DNA of 64,000 nt from Streptomyces rubellomurinus (GCF_000961885.1 NZ_JZKH01000043.1:1-64000), one strand, 5' to 3'. Counted from the stretch's first letter, positions 7,925-16,946 are shown. Numbers and translations: made by a program. The notes: a model not told the origin generated them from the sequence alone.

Positions 7925-8535
7925 TTCGGCTCCGCGACCACCGGCTGCAGGATCGACTCCAGCGCGTCGTCCACCGTGCCGCCGACCGCGCGGGCGGCCA
8001 GCTTGCCGTCCCGGTCGACGATCAGCGTGGTCGGGATGGACTGCGGGTTGAGGCTGCCCTTGGGGAACTTGAGCAGCTGGGTGCCGGCCGGGTCGAAGAT
8101 GCTCGGGTAGGTGACGCCCTTCTCCTGCTCGAAGCGGACGGCGTTGGTCTTCTCCGAGTCCCGGGTGTTGATCCCGAGGAACTGCACGCCCTGGTCCTTG
8201 TACTTGGTCCAGACGCGCTCCAGGTCGTCCGCCTCGCCCCGGCACGGGCCGCACCAGGAGCCCCAGACGTTCAGCACCACGACCTTGCCCCGGTAGTCGG
8301 AGAGCTTCACCTGGCCGCCCTCCAGCGTCTCGCCGGAGATGTCGGGGGCGTCCTGGCGGTGGCCGGGCTCGGCCTTGGAGACGTTGGTGCCCTTGACGGT
8401 GACGAAGCCCACCTGGTCCGCGCCGCTGCCCGAGGAGCCCGTGGAGGAGCAGCCGGTGAGGGCGAGCGCAGCGGCGGCGGCGGTGGCGGCGGCTGCGGCG
8501 GCGACACGGGGACGGGGGCGCGTCATGGCAGACAT
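7918..8535 (-). CDS. TlpA/ResA-like thioredoxin lipoprotein
   Basis: A 205-residue exported thioredoxin. After MSAMTRPRP comes an Ala-rich signal sequence and a lipobox ending in LALTGC, so it should be lipid-anchored outside the membrane. The active site is WGSWCGPCRGE, with the usual TlpA-type insertion and a cis-Pro segment IPTTLIVDRDG. In System II such proteins reduce the cysteines of apocytochrome c before haem attachment. The stop overlaps the ccdA start. ATG at 8535 or 8526 could be used; neither has a strong ribosome site. Confidence 0.93.
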   Translation of the reverse strand: MSAMTRPRPRVAAAAAATAAAAALALTGCSSTGSSGSGADQVGFVTVKGTNVSKAEPGHRQDAPDISGETLEGGQVKLSDYRGKVVVLNVWGSWCGPCRGEADDLERVWTKYKDQGVQFLGINTRDSEKTNAVRFEQEKGVTYPSIFDPAGTQLLKFPKGSLNPQSIPTTLIVDRDGKLAARAVGGTVDDALESILQPVVAEPKQ

Positions 8536-8690
8536 GTGAAAAGTTTCGCATGGAGCCCGGGGCGGGTTCGCCGGGGTCCTCCCTTGCGCGTCGCACCCGG
8601 CCTGACCTGCGACGGAACCGGGCCGTCCGGCGTTCACCGGACGGCCCGAGGTCATACTTACCCACCACTTACGCGGCCCCGCCGGAGGGG

Positions 8691-9374
8691 TCAGGCGCCG
8701 AAGCTCTTGCCCACCGGCTTGTCGCCCTTGCCGCCCTTGCCCACCAGGTGGGCCGGCAGCAGGTCGCGGGCCGGCTCGCGGTAGCCGACCGAGACGATCC
8801 GGTCGCCCTCGAAGGTGAAGCTGGTCAGCGAGGCCAGCGAGCACTGCCGGCGGCGCGGGTCGTGCCAGAGCCGCCGGCGCTCGACGAAGGAGCGCAGGAT
8901 CCAGATCGGCAGCTGGTGGCTGACGCACACCGCCTCGTGCCCGCGCGCGGCGTCCCGGGCGGCGCCGATCGCGCCCATCATCCGCACCGCCTGGTCGAGG
9001 TACGGCTCGCCCCAGGACGGCTTGAGCGGGTTGACCAGGTACTTCCAGTAGGAGGGGTTGCGCAGCGAGCCGTCGCCGACGCCGAAGGTCTTGCCCTCGA
9101 AGATGTTCTCCGCCTCGATCAGCCGCCCGTCCTCGGCGACCTCCAGGCCGTGTGCCTCGGCGATCGGGGCGGCGGTCTCCTGGGCCCGCTCCAGCGGGGA
9201 GGCCACCACGTGGGTGACGTCCCGGTCGGCCAGGTCCTCGGCGACCCGCTCGGCCATCTTCCGGCCGAGCTCGGACAGGTGGTAGCCGGGCAGCCGCCCG
9301 TACAGGACGCCCTCCGGGTTGTGCACCTCACCGTGCCGCATCACGTGGACGACGGTGATCTCCTTGGCACTCAC
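8691..9374 (-). CDS. Histidine phosphatase family (phosphoglycerate mutase-like) protein
   Basis: A 227-residue protein of the histidine phosphatase superfamily. The catalytic RHG motif is in VVHVMRHGEVHNPEGVLYGR; ASPLERAQETA supplies the second Arg and VCVSHQLPI the second His. Substrate is unknown: 'phosphoglycerate mutase' is a family label only. The start is taken as GTG 9374, 35 bases after the hemL stop, with GGAG upstream. A GTG overlapping the hemL stop (9413) is an alternative. It sits between hemL and the cytochrome c maturation genes, suggesting cotranscription. Confidence 0.88.
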   Translation of the reverse strand: MSAKEITVVHVMRHGEVHNPEGVLYGRLPGYHLSELGRKMAERVAEDLADRDVTHVVASPLERAQETAAPIAEAHGLEVAEDGRLIEAENIFEGKTFGVGDGSLRNPSYWKYLVNPLKPSWGEPYLDQAVRMMGAIGAARDAARGHEAVCVSHQLPIWILRSFVERRRLWHDPRRRQCSLASLTSFTFEGDRIVSVGYREPARDLLPAHLVGKGGKGDKPVGKSFGA

Positions 9375-9409
9375 TTCTCGACTGCTCCTGGGGCTCGGGC
9401 TCGTGGGGG

Positions 9410-10738
9410 TCACGCCGTGGCGGCGGCAGCGGCGCGGGCGGCCGCCGGGAGGGCGGCGGCGATCCGCTCGATCGCCCGCTCGTCGTGGGCCGCCGAGACG
9501 AACCAGGACTCGAAGGCGGACGGCGGCAGGTAGACGCCCTCGGCCAGCATCGCGTGGAAGAAGGCGGTGAAACGGTACGCCTCCTGGGTCTTCGCCTCGT
9601 CGTAGTTGGTGACGGCGGCCTCGGTGAAGAACACCGAGAACATGTTCCCGGCGGTCTGCAGGCGGTGCGCGACGCCCTCCTTGGCGAGCGCCGCGGAGAC
9701 CAGGCCGGAGATCTCCGCGGAGACCTTGTCGACCGTCGCGTACACCTCGTCGGTGCAGCCGCGCAGCTGGGCCAGGCCCGCCGCGGTGGCGATCGGGTTC
9801 CCGGACAGGGTGCCCGCCTGGTAGACCGGGCCGGCCGGGGCGAGGTGGGCCATCACGTCGGCGCGGCCGCCGAAGGCCGCCGCCGGGAAGCCGCCGCCCA
9901 TGACCTTGCCGAAGGTCAGCAGGTCCGGCGCCCAGCCCTCGTGCGCGGCCTCCAGGCCGTACCAGCCGGCCTTGGAGACGCGGAAGCCGGTCATCACCTC
10001 GTCGGAGACGAACAGCGCGCCGTTGTCCCGGCAGAGCCGGGCCAGGCCCGCGTTGAAGCCGGGCAGCGGCGGGACGACGCCCATGTTGCCGGGCGAGGCC
10101 TCGGTGATCACGCAGGCGATCTCGCCCGGGTGCGCGGCGAAGGCCCGCTCGACGGCGGCGAGGTCGTTGTACGGCAGCACGATGGTGTCGCCGGCCTGGG
10201 CGCCGGTGACGCCCGGGGTGTCCGGCAGGCCGAAGGTGGCGACGCCGGAACCGGCGGCGGCCAGCAGCGCGTCCACGTGACCGTGGTAGCAGCCGGCGAA
10301 CTTGACCACCTTCGCGCGGCCGGTGAAGCCGCGGGCCAGCCGGATCGCGGACATGGTGGCCTCGGTGCCGGAGGAGACCAGCCGGACCTGCTCGACCGGG
10401 GCGACCCGGGCGACGATCTCCTCGGCCAGCTCGACCTCGCCCTGGCCGGGCGTGCCGAAGGAGGTGCCGCGGGTGACCGCGGCCTGCACGGCGTCGATCA
10501 CCGCGGGGTGCGCGTGGCCGAGGATCATCGGACCCCACGAGCACACCAGGTCGACGTACTCGCGGCCGTCGGCGTCGGTGAGGTAGGGGCCGGTGCCGGA
10601 CACCATGAAGCGCGGCGTGCCGCCGACCGCGCGGAAGGCGCGCACCGGGGAGTTGACGCCGCCCGGCGTCACCACGGAGGCGCGCTCGAACAGCGACTGG
10701 GACTGGGGGGCTTCGTAGGGGTAGCTCACGCAAGACAT
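9410..10738 (-). CDS. hemL: Glutamate-1-semialdehyde 2,1-aminomutase
   Basis: A 442-residue pyridoxal-phosphate enzyme making 5-aminolevulinate from glutamate 1-semialdehyde, the last step of the C5 route into haem. The catalytic Lys lies in [34 protein letters not shown] is the cofactor phosphate site and [11 protein letters not shown] the typical N-terminal segment. ATG 10738 ([11 protein letters not shown]) is used; GTG 10729 is possible because many homologues begin with SYPYEAP. hemA, which makes the substrate, is in the second haem cluster near 25 kb. This gene probably leads the run to ccsB, linking haem supply to cytochrome c assembly. Confidence 0.95.
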   Translation of the reverse strand: MSCVSYPYEAPQSQSLFERASVVTPGGVNSPVRAFRAVGGTPRFMVSGTGPYLTDADGREYVDLVCSWGPMILGHAHPAVIDAVQAAVTRGTSFGTPGQGEVELAEEIVARVAPVEQVRLVSSGTEATMSAIRLARGFTGRAKVVKFAGCYHGHVDALLAAAGSGVATFGLPDTPGVTGAQAGDTIVLPYNDLAAVERAFAAHPGEIACVITEASPGNMGVVPPLPGFNAGLARLCRDNGALFVSDEVMTGFRVSKAGWYGLEAAHEGWAPDLLTFGKVMGGGFPAAAFGGRADVMAHLAPAGPVYQAGTLSGNPIATAAGLAQLRGCTDEVYATVDKVSAEISGLVSAALAKEGVAHRLQTAGNMFSVFFTEAAVTNYDEAKTQEAYRFTAFFHAMLAEGVYLPPSAFESWFVSAAHDERAIERIAAALPAAARAAAAATA

Positions 10739-11204
10739 GGTCTCAAATCGTGTCCTTGCCCTCTGCATGTCGGACCCGATCATCTGGAACGATGATCCGG
10801 GCACCGTTGTCGGTACGGTTGCCCTTACAGTCCGTACTGCCGGGGCCGCCGACTGCTCCGGAGCACGGACCAGTCAGACTGTGTACACAGAGTGCGCGAG
10901 CGCTCCGGTTGTGTGCAGGGGTGTGGAAGAGGACTGCTGTGCGCCGCGAGTGGGTAGGGCCCGCGAGTGGGCGCGACGGCGCATGACGGGTAAGGAGCAC
11001 GTCCGGAGGGACGCCGGACGTGCGGGGGTCTGTCGATTCCGGCGAATTCCGGTGAGGATGGTCCGAGTGTCCGAGGCGCAGGACGGCTACGACGAGGCCG
11101 CGGGGGGCTCCCGCAGGCCGGCCGAAGCCGCACGCGGGGGTACGGGAGCGGGTACGGGACGTGGTCGCCGAGGCGGCGAGAGGCGGGGTGAAGGACGCGT
11201 GGGG
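10739..11204. other. Intergenic region upstream of hemL with inverted repeat
   Basis: About 466 bp without a supported gene between divergent hemL and the conserved protein at 11205. Reading frames here give only Arg/Gly/Glu-rich sequence. It holds the GATCATC-N6-GATGATC palindrome at 10778-10797 and probably both divergent promoters. Confidence 0.5.
10778..10797. promoter_or_regulatory. Perfect inverted repeat upstream of hemL
   Basis: GATCATC (10778-10784) and GATGATC (10791-10797) form a perfect 7-bp inverted repeat with a 6-base spacer, about 40 bases upstream of hemL. It is AT-richer than its surroundings, a typical look for a repressor operator. The cognate regulator is unknown. Confidence 0.4.
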
Positions 11205-11687
11205 GTGACGTACAAGTACTTCGGCGCACCGGACCGCGCCACCGCCGCGCGGGTCCCCACGGCGCTCGGCCCCGGCGGCCTCGGCCTGGACGCGGGCGAG
11301 CTCGGCTCGCTCGGGCGGCTCGGCGACCTGATGGAGACCAGTGGCTCCCCCAACGGCCACCTGTCCACCAAGATCAAACCGGAGACCATGAGCGCCATGG
11401 TCCTCACCGGCATCCAGGGCGTGCCGCTGCACCAGGTGCCGCCGCTGGAGCTCGTCGTCCTGCACCCCGACTACGCGGTCGTCCAGCTCCCGCACAACGT
11501 GGTCGAGCCGCTGCGCAAGGCGGACGAGACCGAGCTCGGCGCCGCCGCCTTCATCTGGTCGACCGTCCCGGACCGACGCGGGCCGCGCGACGCCTTCGTC
11601 ATCTACACGATGCTGCACGAGTGGCAGGACTTCGCGAACCGGCTGCACGACGCCGGGCACCAGCTGTACTGCCTGGTCTGGCCCTGA
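11205..11687 (+). CDS. Conserved hypothetical protein (about 160 aa)
   Basis: I cannot name a function. The protein begins VTYKYFGAPDRATAARVP and ends HDAGHQLYCLVWP; the conserved-looking core is ALGPGGLGLDAGELGSLGRL followed by LVVLHPDYAVVQLPHNVVEP. It has no signal peptide or membrane helix. GTG 11205 is chosen because AAGGA lies 9 bases before it and coding-like composition starts there; GTG 11199 and an N-terminally extended frame from 11052 (Arg/Gly-rich, less likely) are alternatives. It is divergent from hemL. Confidence 0.65.
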   Translation: MTYKYFGAPDRATAARVPTALGPGGLGLDAGELGSLGRLGDLMETSGSPNGHLSTKIKPETMSAMVLTGIQGVPLHQVPPLELVVLHPDYAVVQLPHNVVEPLRKADETELGAAAFIWSTVPDRRGPRDAFVIYTMLHEWQDFANRLHDAGHQLYCLVWP

Positions 11688-11733
11688 CGGTCGCCCGGCC
11701 GGGGCGAGTTGACGGGCCGTCGGCTCCTGGCGG

Positions 11734-12222
11734 TCAGTAGCGGGGGCGACGGGCGCGGCGGACGATCCGTTCGCTCTCGACCGGCTCCGCGAGGTACCCG
11801 TCGACCAGGCGGCTCAGGGCGGAGACGAAGACCTCCTGCTCGTGCTGCGGCAGCGCCTCCAGCACTTCGCGGTGCACCCGGTCGGCGACCTCCGTGCCCC
11901 GGGCGACGGCGCGCCCGCCCGCCTCGGTGACCGAGATGATCCGGGCCCGGCGGTCGGTGGCGGACGGGCGGCGCTCGGCCAGGCCCGCCTTCTCCAGCTC
12001 GTCGACGGTGACCACCATGGTGGTCTTGTCCAGGTCCGCCAGCTCGGCCAGCTGGATCTGGGTGCGCTCGGCCTCCTGCGCGTGGAACAGCACGCAGTAC
12101 GCGCGGGGGGTGATCCCGACCTCGGTGAAGGCGGCCGCCATCCGGGTCGCCAGCACGTGGCTCGCGTGGTCCAGCAGGCCGGAGATGTCGCGGATCTGGC
12201 GCACGGGCGGGGTCGTCGTCAT
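11734..12222 (-). CDS. MarR-family transcriptional regulator
   Basis: A 162-residue winged-helix regulator. The DNA-binding part is visible as QIQLAELADLDKTTMVVTVDELEKAGL followed by the wing RRPSATDRRARIISVTEAG. MarR proteins usually repress efflux, redox or aromatic-compound genes and release DNA on binding a small ligand. The ATG at 12222 gives MTTTPPVRQIRDISG. Its target is not obvious: neighbours are a convergent conserved protein and a mannosyltransferase upstream on the same strand (63-bp gap). A short TCGCCC/GGGCGA hairpin at 11691-11707 separates the convergent genes. Confidence 0.88.
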   Translation of the reverse strand: MTTTPPVRQIRDISGLLDHASHVLATRMAAAFTEVGITPRAYCVLFHAQEAERTQIQLAELADLDKTTMVVTVDELEKAGLAERRPSATDRRARIISVTEAGGRAVARGTEVADRVHREVLEALPQHEQEVFVSALSRLVDGYLAEPVESERIVRRARRPRY

Positions 12223-12285
12223 ACGTCCGAGATTAGCAACGGCCCGTCCGCTGCCGGATGATCCCGTAGCCAACCAACGCCGGGG

Positions 12286-13557
12286 TTACGGGATGCCCAG
12301 CTCGAACAGCGCATAGCCCGCGTACCAGCCCGCCGCCAGCACCGGCATCGCGAACAGCCCGACCAGGGTCGAGGTGCGCACCCGGCGCAGGGCCACCGCC
12401 AGGCCGATGAACAGCGGGAAGGCCGGCAGCAGGTAGCGGGAGATGTTGTCGAAGATCTGGTTGCTGCTCAGCGCGGTCGCGATGGTCAGCGCCGTGTAGA
12501 TCCACAGCACCAGCGGCGGGCGGGCCTGCCACAGCAGCACCAGCAGGCCCGGCAGGGCCATCAGCAGGGCGATCGCGATGAGGTCGGGCGCCGGGTTGGA
12601 CTGCCAGAACGTCCAGTGGCCGGTGACCACGTCCATGATCGTGCGGACGGTGGAGGCGCCGAAGTCGAAGTAGCGGTTCCAGGCGCCGCGCTGGAGCTTG
12701 AAGTAGCCGCCCCAGTCGCCCATCCGCCAGCCGACCCAGGCGACGTAGCCGATCAGGCCCCACGGGGTGATCAGCATCGCGGTCAGCGGGCGGGCCACCC
12801 CGTCCGTGCGGCGGACCAGCGCGACCAGCGCGGCGATCGAGACGGCGGCGATCAGCGCGGCGGCGGTCGGCCGGTTGAGGCCCGCCACCAGCGTCAGCAG
12901 GCCGGCGGACAGCCAGCGGCGGGTCATCACGCAGTAGCAGGCCCAGGCGGACAGCGCCACGAACAGCGAGTCCGAGTAGACCGCCCACTCCACGCCCGAG
13001 CCGGGGAACAGGCCCCAGACCACCGCGGCGATCACGCCCGCCCGGAAGCCGCCGAGCCGCTCGGCGATCGCGAAGATCCCGGCCGCCGCGACCAGCGAGG
13101 CCAGCACCGAGACGACGATCCCGGAGCCGTACGGGCCGAGCCCGGTGACGGCCCCGACCAGCCGCATCAGCCACGGGTAGAGCGGGAAGAAGGCGCTGGA
13201 GTTCTCGTAGTAGCTGGCGAGCGGGAAGCCGTGCAGCGGGATCAGCTGCGGGTTGTACCCGTTCTCGGCGATCCGCTGGTACCAGACGCCGTCCCAGGTG
13301 CCCAGCACGTCCCACGGCTGGGCGCCGCCGCCGCGGCCCGGGTCCTTCTTCAGGTAGTCCCCGGTGTGCGAGAGCAGCAGCAGGAAGACCGTCAGGCCGA
13401 TCGCCTTGACCACCGCGTACGCGCCGAGCGCGGGCGCGAAGCGGTCCACCAGCGCCCCGAAGCGCCCGGGCACGGCGGCCTCCGGCCCTGCCGTCGACGC
13501 CTGCGCGGGCACGTCGGACTCGGCGCCGGCCGACTCGGTGCTCGATGCCGTGCTCAT
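12286..13557 (-). CDS. PIG-V-like mannosyltransferase family integral membrane protein
   Basis: A 423-residue protein with 9-11 predicted membrane helices, resembling the GT-C glycosyltransferases related to GPI mannosyltransferase PIG-V. The first extracytoplasmic loop contains WDGVWYQRIAENGYNPQ, the WDxxWY motif typical of the family, then FFPLYPWLMRLV. Such enzymes take sugars from polyprenyl-phosphate donors on the outer membrane face. The N-terminal 35 residues are hydrophilic. Acceptor is unknown; protein mannosylation or cell-wall glycans are possibilities. Confidence 0.8.
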   Translation of the reverse strand: MSTASSTESAGAESDVPAQASTAGPEAAVPGRFGALVDRFAPALGAYAVVKAIGLTVFLLLLSHTGDYLKKDPGRGGGAQPWDVLGTWDGVWYQRIAENGYNPQLIPLHGFPLASYYENSSAFFPLYPWLMRLVGAVTGLGPYGSGIVVSVLASLVAAAGIFAIAERLGGFRAGVIAAVVWGLFPGSGVEWAVYSDSLFVALSAWACYCVMTRRWLSAGLLTLVAGLNRPTAAALIAAVSIAALVALVRRTDGVARPLTAMLITPWGLIGYVAWVGWRMGDWGGYFKLQRGAWNRYFDFGASTVRTIMDVVTGHWTFWQSNPAPDLIAIALLMALPGLLVLLWQARPPLVLWIYTALTIATALSSNQIFDNISRYLLPAFPLFIGLAVALRRVRTSTLVGLFAMPVLAAGWYAGYALFELGIP

Positions 13558-13709
13558 CTGCTCTCGGTACTCCCCGCCCCGCTCATGGGTCCGCGCGGCT
13601 TCGGCGCAGCGACGTTCCGCAGAGCCTACGACACACCCCCGCCGCCCCCGCCCCCACCGGCCCCCGAAATCCCCTGGCGCCCCGGGCCCGCGGCCGCGAC
13701 CATGCCGCC

Positions 13710-14333
13710 ATGGAGACCACCGCCGCGCAGACCGCGGACACCGCGGCGGGCACCCCGCCGAAGCAGCAGATCCGGGCCGTCCACACCGCCGACACCGTCA
13801 CCGTCTACCAGGCCTTCGGGCCCGAGATCGCCGAGCCGGCGGCGGCCGAGGGGCGGTTCCCCGAGGCGTTCGACCGGGACCGGATGACCTGGATCAAACC
13901 GTCCTTCCTCTGGATGATGCACCGCAGCGACTGGGGCCGCAGCCCCGGCCAGGAGCGGGTGCTCGCCCTGGAGATCAGCCGTGAGGGCTTCGACTGGGCG
14001 CTGGAGCGCGCGGTGCTGAGCGCCTACACCGGCCGGGTGCACGAGTCGCGGGCGGCGTGGAAGCGGGAGCTGCGGCAGAGCCCGGTGCGGGTGCAGTGGG
14101 ACCCGGAGCGCGGCCTCAACCTGGAGCCGCTGGCCTGGCGGACGATCCAGATCGGGCTGCGCGGCGAGGCGGTGCGGCGCTACGCGGACGAGTGGATCCG
14201 GCGGATCACGGACGTCACCGCGCTCGCCGAGCGGGTCCGGGCGGGGCGGGATGCGGGGGTGGTGCCGGTGGAGGGGCCGTATCCGGTGCGGGGGAGTGCC
14301 GCCGCCCGGGTGGGGGCGGCGGCGGGGGTGTAG
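13710..14333 (+). CDS. DUF4291 domain-containing protein
   Basis: A 207-residue cytoplasmic protein matching the DUF4291 family: IRAVHTADTVTVYQAF near the N-terminus, then DRMTWIKPSFLWMMHRSDWG, the most recognisable block, and WDPERGLNLEPLAWRTIQIGL. Function of the family is unknown to me. ATG 13710 (METTAAQ) is chosen because family similarity starts soon after. It diverges from the mannosyltransferase gene (152-bp gap) and converges on the hydrolase gene (12 bp). Confidence 0.85.
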   Translation: METTAAQTADTAAGTPPKQQIRAVHTADTVTVYQAFGPEIAEPAAAEGRFPEAFDRDRMTWIKPSFLWMMHRSDWGRSPGQERVLALEISREGFDWALERAVLSAYTGRVHESRAAWKRELRQSPVRVQWDPERGLNLEPLAWRTIQIGLRGEAVRRYADEWIRRITDVTALAERVRAGRDAGVVPVEGPYPVRGSAAARVGAAAGV

Positions 14334-14345
14334 GCCGGGGCGTCG

Positions 14346-15989
14346 TCAGCCGTGGAGGTAGACGATGCCGAGCTTGGTCAGCTGCCAGAGCTGGTTGGGG
14401 GCGCCGGTGTCGGTGGCGAGTTGGACGTACGGGTTGCCCTTGGCGTCGAGGGTGGCGGTGGCGGCGAGCACCTTGGTCTGGTCGGCGGAGTCGGCGATCC
14501 GGTACGTGCCGTCGCCCGCCGGCTTGAACACCCAGTGCTGGTTGGCGCCGCCGTTGCAGCCCCACTGCTGGACGCGGGTGCCGGGCGCGGTGGCCGCGGC
14601 GTCGGCGTCCAGGCACATGCCGCGGTTGCCGCTGAAGTCCAGCTCGTAGCTGCCGCCGGCCTTGGCCTCCAGGACGAAGGACTGGTTGAGCCCGCCGGTG
14701 ACCGGGTAGCTGATGGCGGCCCGGCCGTTGGTCGAGTCGCCGTAGGTGCCGCCGCCGGTGAGGTCGAGCGCGTTGCCGGTGGCCGCGTTGGTGAGCTGGT
14801 ACCAGGCGCCGTCCTCGGGGCCGTCGCCGAACGGCTTCCCGGGGCTGAGCGGCTGGATCGACGTGGTGTTCTGCTGGTTGAGCGTGCAGTAGGCCTGGGT
14901 GAGGTCCGGCTTGGCGAAGAACTGGCTGAGGCAGACGCCCTCACCGCGGTAACCGGCCACCCGCAGGTGGTACGACTGGCGGACCATGTTCATGCACAGG
15001 CCGGGGATGCCGATCTGCGAGTCGCAGCCGTTGCGGGCCCACTCGGAGAGGTTCACCACGTCCCCGTTGCTGTACTCGTACGGGGAACTGGTCCACTCGG
15101 CGCAGACCTCGTGCCCGAAGGCGACCCGCCGCTGGTCCAGGTACCGTACGCCGGGCACCTGTTCGGCCGCGCCGCGGAGCATGTCGCTGAACGCCTGGAC
15201 CACCAGGTTGTGGCCCCAGGCGAGGTCCTCGGGGAAGGCCGGGCAGCCGTCCGCGATCTTGCCGACGTAGTCGTTGCGCCGGATGTCCGGGGTGATCGGA
15301 TTGAAGTACGACTGGTAGACCAGCTGGTACGAGGAGTCCTGGTAGCCCGCGTTGCGCATGGTCTGCCGGACGTTCTGCAGCGCGGCGATCACCTTGGGCT
15401 GGACGGCCTTGGCCCGCCGGCGGATCTCGTCGCTGCCGATGGTGTCCCGGCAGCCCTGGTCCTTGGGGATCGGGAAGTACTGCGCGAGGCAGTGCATCAT
15501 GATGCCGGAGAAGTCGAAGTCGTCGTTGGCACCGATCGTCACGACGACCATCTTGACGTCGTAACTGCCCGCCACCTGCACGAGCTTGACGTCCTGCTTG
15601 GGCTCGCCGTAGTCGCCGCTGCCGGACCCGGTGACCTTCGCGAGCTCGGGGTCGCTGACCAGGTCGCCGGTCTGGGCACCGGAGCAGGCCAGGTCGATCG
15701 GGGTGACCCCGGGGATGTCGGTGACGAAGATCTCCGACTTGGGGTGGCGGTGGCAATAGTTGGTCGGGCTGTCGGTCTCCGGGAAGTACCCGTCACCGGT
15801 GTCGGTGCCGGCGCCCTCGCCGGAGATGGCGCTGTCGCCGAGGGCGACGATCGCGGCCGGACGGGCGCCGGCGGCCGGCGCGGGGGCGGGGGTGGTGTCG
15901 GCGAGGGCGGCGGGGGCGCCGGCCAGGCCGAGGGCGGCGACGAGGGCGCCGGCGGCGAGCAGCGCCGCCGGGGATCGGAACCTGATCAC
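14346..15989 (-). CDS. Secreted SGNH/GDSL-like hydrolase with C-terminal ricin B-type lectin domain
   Basis: A 547-residue secreted protein. Signal peptide in the first ~30 residues (VIRFRSPAALLAAGALVAAL, cleavage after ALA-D). The SGNH domain (about 45-390) starts with IVALGDSAISGEG, the catalytic Ser block with GDSA instead of GDSL, and has VVTIGANDDFDF (Gly and Asn blocks). Several cysteines suggest disulfides. The C-terminal ~125 residues form a beta-trefoil with QQW, QHW and QLW motifs, a carbohydrate-binding module. Likely an extracellular esterase or lipase tethered to polysaccharide. GTG 15989 has AAGGAG upstream. It precedes the chaplin island on the same strand as the first chaplin. 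Confidence 0.88.
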   Translation of the reverse strand: MIRFRSPAALLAAGALVAALGLAGAPAALADTTPAPAPAAGARPAAIVALGDSAISGEGAGTDTGDGYFPETDSPTNYCHRHPKSEIFVTDIPGVTPIDLACSGAQTGDLVSDPELAKVTGSGSGDYGEPKQDVKLVQVAGSYDVKMVVVTIGANDDFDFSGIMMHCLAQYFPIPKDQGCRDTIGSDEIRRRAKAVQPKVIAALQNVRQTMRNAGYQDSSYQLVYQSYFNPITPDIRRNDYVGKIADGCPAFPEDLAWGHNLVVQAFSDMLRGAAEQVPGVRYLDQRRVAFGHEVCAEWTSSPYEYSNGDVVNLSEWARNGCDSQIGIPGLCMNMVRQSYHLRVAGYRGEGVCLSQFFAKPDLTQAYCTLNQQNTTSIQPLSPGKPFGDGPEDGAWYQLTNAATGNALDLTGGGTYGDSTNGRAAISYPVTGGLNQSFVLEAKAGGSYELDFSGNRGMCLDADAAATAPGTRVQQWGCNGGANQHWVFKPAGDGTYRIADSADQTKVLAATATLDAKGNPYVQLATDTGAPNQLWQLTKLGIVYLHG

Positions 15990-16149
15990 ACGCGACTCCT
16001 TGCGGGGGGGGTGGGGAAGCCGCCCGGCCGGGGGGCGCCGGGCGGCTCGAAGCAGGAGGTGCAAGAAGGTGAGCAGGTCTCACATTAGGTACTGACAAGT
16101 AGTGCAACAAGGCTTGTGACAGCACCGGCTGACGCACGGGAACAGCGAG

Positions 16150-16195
16150 GAGCCGCCGCCCCGCGCCCCAGGAGGGAAGCGCGGAACGGCGGCTC
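16150..16195 (-). terminator. Hairpin after first chaplin gene
   Basis: GAGCCGCCG (16150-16158) pairs with CGGCGGCTC (16187-16195), with further inner pairing (CCGCG/CGCGG). It lies 24 bases past the stop of the minus-strand chaplin gene. Confidence 0.65.
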
Positions 16196-16219
16196 GCACC
16201 GGCCGAACCGGGTGCTGCG

Positions 16220-16459
16220 TCAGCCCACGTTGGTGCAGTGGTTGCCGAACGCCGGGTTCAGCAGGCCGACGACGTCGATGGTGTTGCCGCACAGGTTGAC
16301 CGGGATGTGCACCGGGATCTGAACCTGGTTGCCCGAGATGACACCGGGGGAACCGGCGGCGACACCCTCGGCGCCGGAGCTGGCCATCGCGGTGCCGGCG
16401 CCGGCGGCCACGATGCCCACCACGGCCGCGCCGACGGCGGCGGTCTTCTTGATGCTCAT
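16220..16459 (-). CDS. Short chaplin
   Basis: A 79-residue secreted chaplin. Signal peptide of about 27 residues (MSIKKTAAVGAAVVGIVAAG, cleaved near AMA-SS), then one chaplin domain: GAEGVAAGSPGVISGNQ, VQIPVHIPVNLCGNTIDVVG and LLNPAFGNHC, with the two conserved cysteines. Short chaplins assemble into amyloid fibrils that lower water surface tension and coat aerial hyphae and spores. ATG 16459 follows AGGAGGC. It is divergent from the next chaplin gene (232 bp apart) with an ECF-type promoter candidate upstream. Confidence 0.96.
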   Translation of the reverse strand: MSIKKTAAVGAAVVGIVAAGAGTAMASSGAEGVAAGSPGVISGNQVQIPVHIPVNLCGNTIDVVGLLNPAFGNHCTNVG

Positions 16460-16507
16460 ACGAGCCTCCTGACTGTTCAACAGAGATGCACGGGGAGTGC
16501 GACATCT

Positions 16508-16535
16508 AGAACGAGACCCGTCCGGGCCGGTTGCG
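16508..16535 (-). promoter_or_regulatory. Candidate BldN-type promoter of the first chaplin gene
   Basis: On the minus strand, CGCAAC (16535-16530), 16 bases, CGTTCT (16513-16508), ending 48 bases before the ATG. The -10-like CGTTCT also occurs 50-53 bases before the second chaplin and first rodlin-like genes. The sigma factor is inferred. Confidence 0.35.
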
Positions 16536-16610
16536 ACGGTGCGCGCAGCGTCACCCGTGTGGAGCAACGACGACGGGGTGACCGGCATTCGGGTGATCGG
16601 TGGATCGGAC

Positions 16611-16638
16611 CGTTTCCCCTCCCCCGCTCCCTCGTTCT
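16611..16638 (+). promoter_or_regulatory. Candidate BldN-type promoter of the second chaplin gene
   Basis: CGTTTC (16611-16616), 16 bases, CGTTCT (16633-16638), 53 bases before the ATG. Same -10-like hexamer and spacing as upstream of the first chaplin; the -35-like part is less similar. Confidence 0.3.
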
Positions 16639-16691
16639 CCCTGGCGGAACACGATCCATCAGGCCCCTACGGACGAATCGAGAAACCGCCC

Positions 16692-16946
16692 ATGCGCAAG
16701 CTCGCCCACGGCGTCGCCGGCACCGCGGCCACCGCCGCTCTGCTCGCCGCCGGTGCCGGCGTCGCGTCCGCCCACCACCTGCACGGCGCGTCCGCCGAGG
16801 GTGTCGCGGCCGGCTCCGCCGGCGTGGTGTCGGGCAACACGCTGCTGGACGTGCCCGTGCACGTTCCGGTGAACCTGTGCGGCAATTCGGTCGACGTCGC
16901 AGGCCTCCTGAACCCGGCGTTCGGCAATCACTGCCTGAACGCCTGA
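16692..16946 (+). CDS. Short chaplin
   Basis: An 84-residue chaplin with signal peptide MRKLAHGVAGTAATAALLAA and cleavage after SA-HH. The mature domain starts with a His-containing stretch (HHLHGASAEG) and continues with GVAAGSAGVVSGN, LDVPVHVPVNLCGNSVDVAG and LLNPAFGNHC. It lacks the polar QIQ/QVQ before the beta-strand seen in the other copies (TLLDVPV instead). The gene is monocistronic-looking, closed by two hairpins. Confidence 0.96.
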   Translation: MRKLAHGVAGTAATAALLAAGAGVASAHHLHGASAEGVAAGSAGVVSGNTLLDVPVHVPVNLCGNSVDVAGLLNPAFGNHCLNA

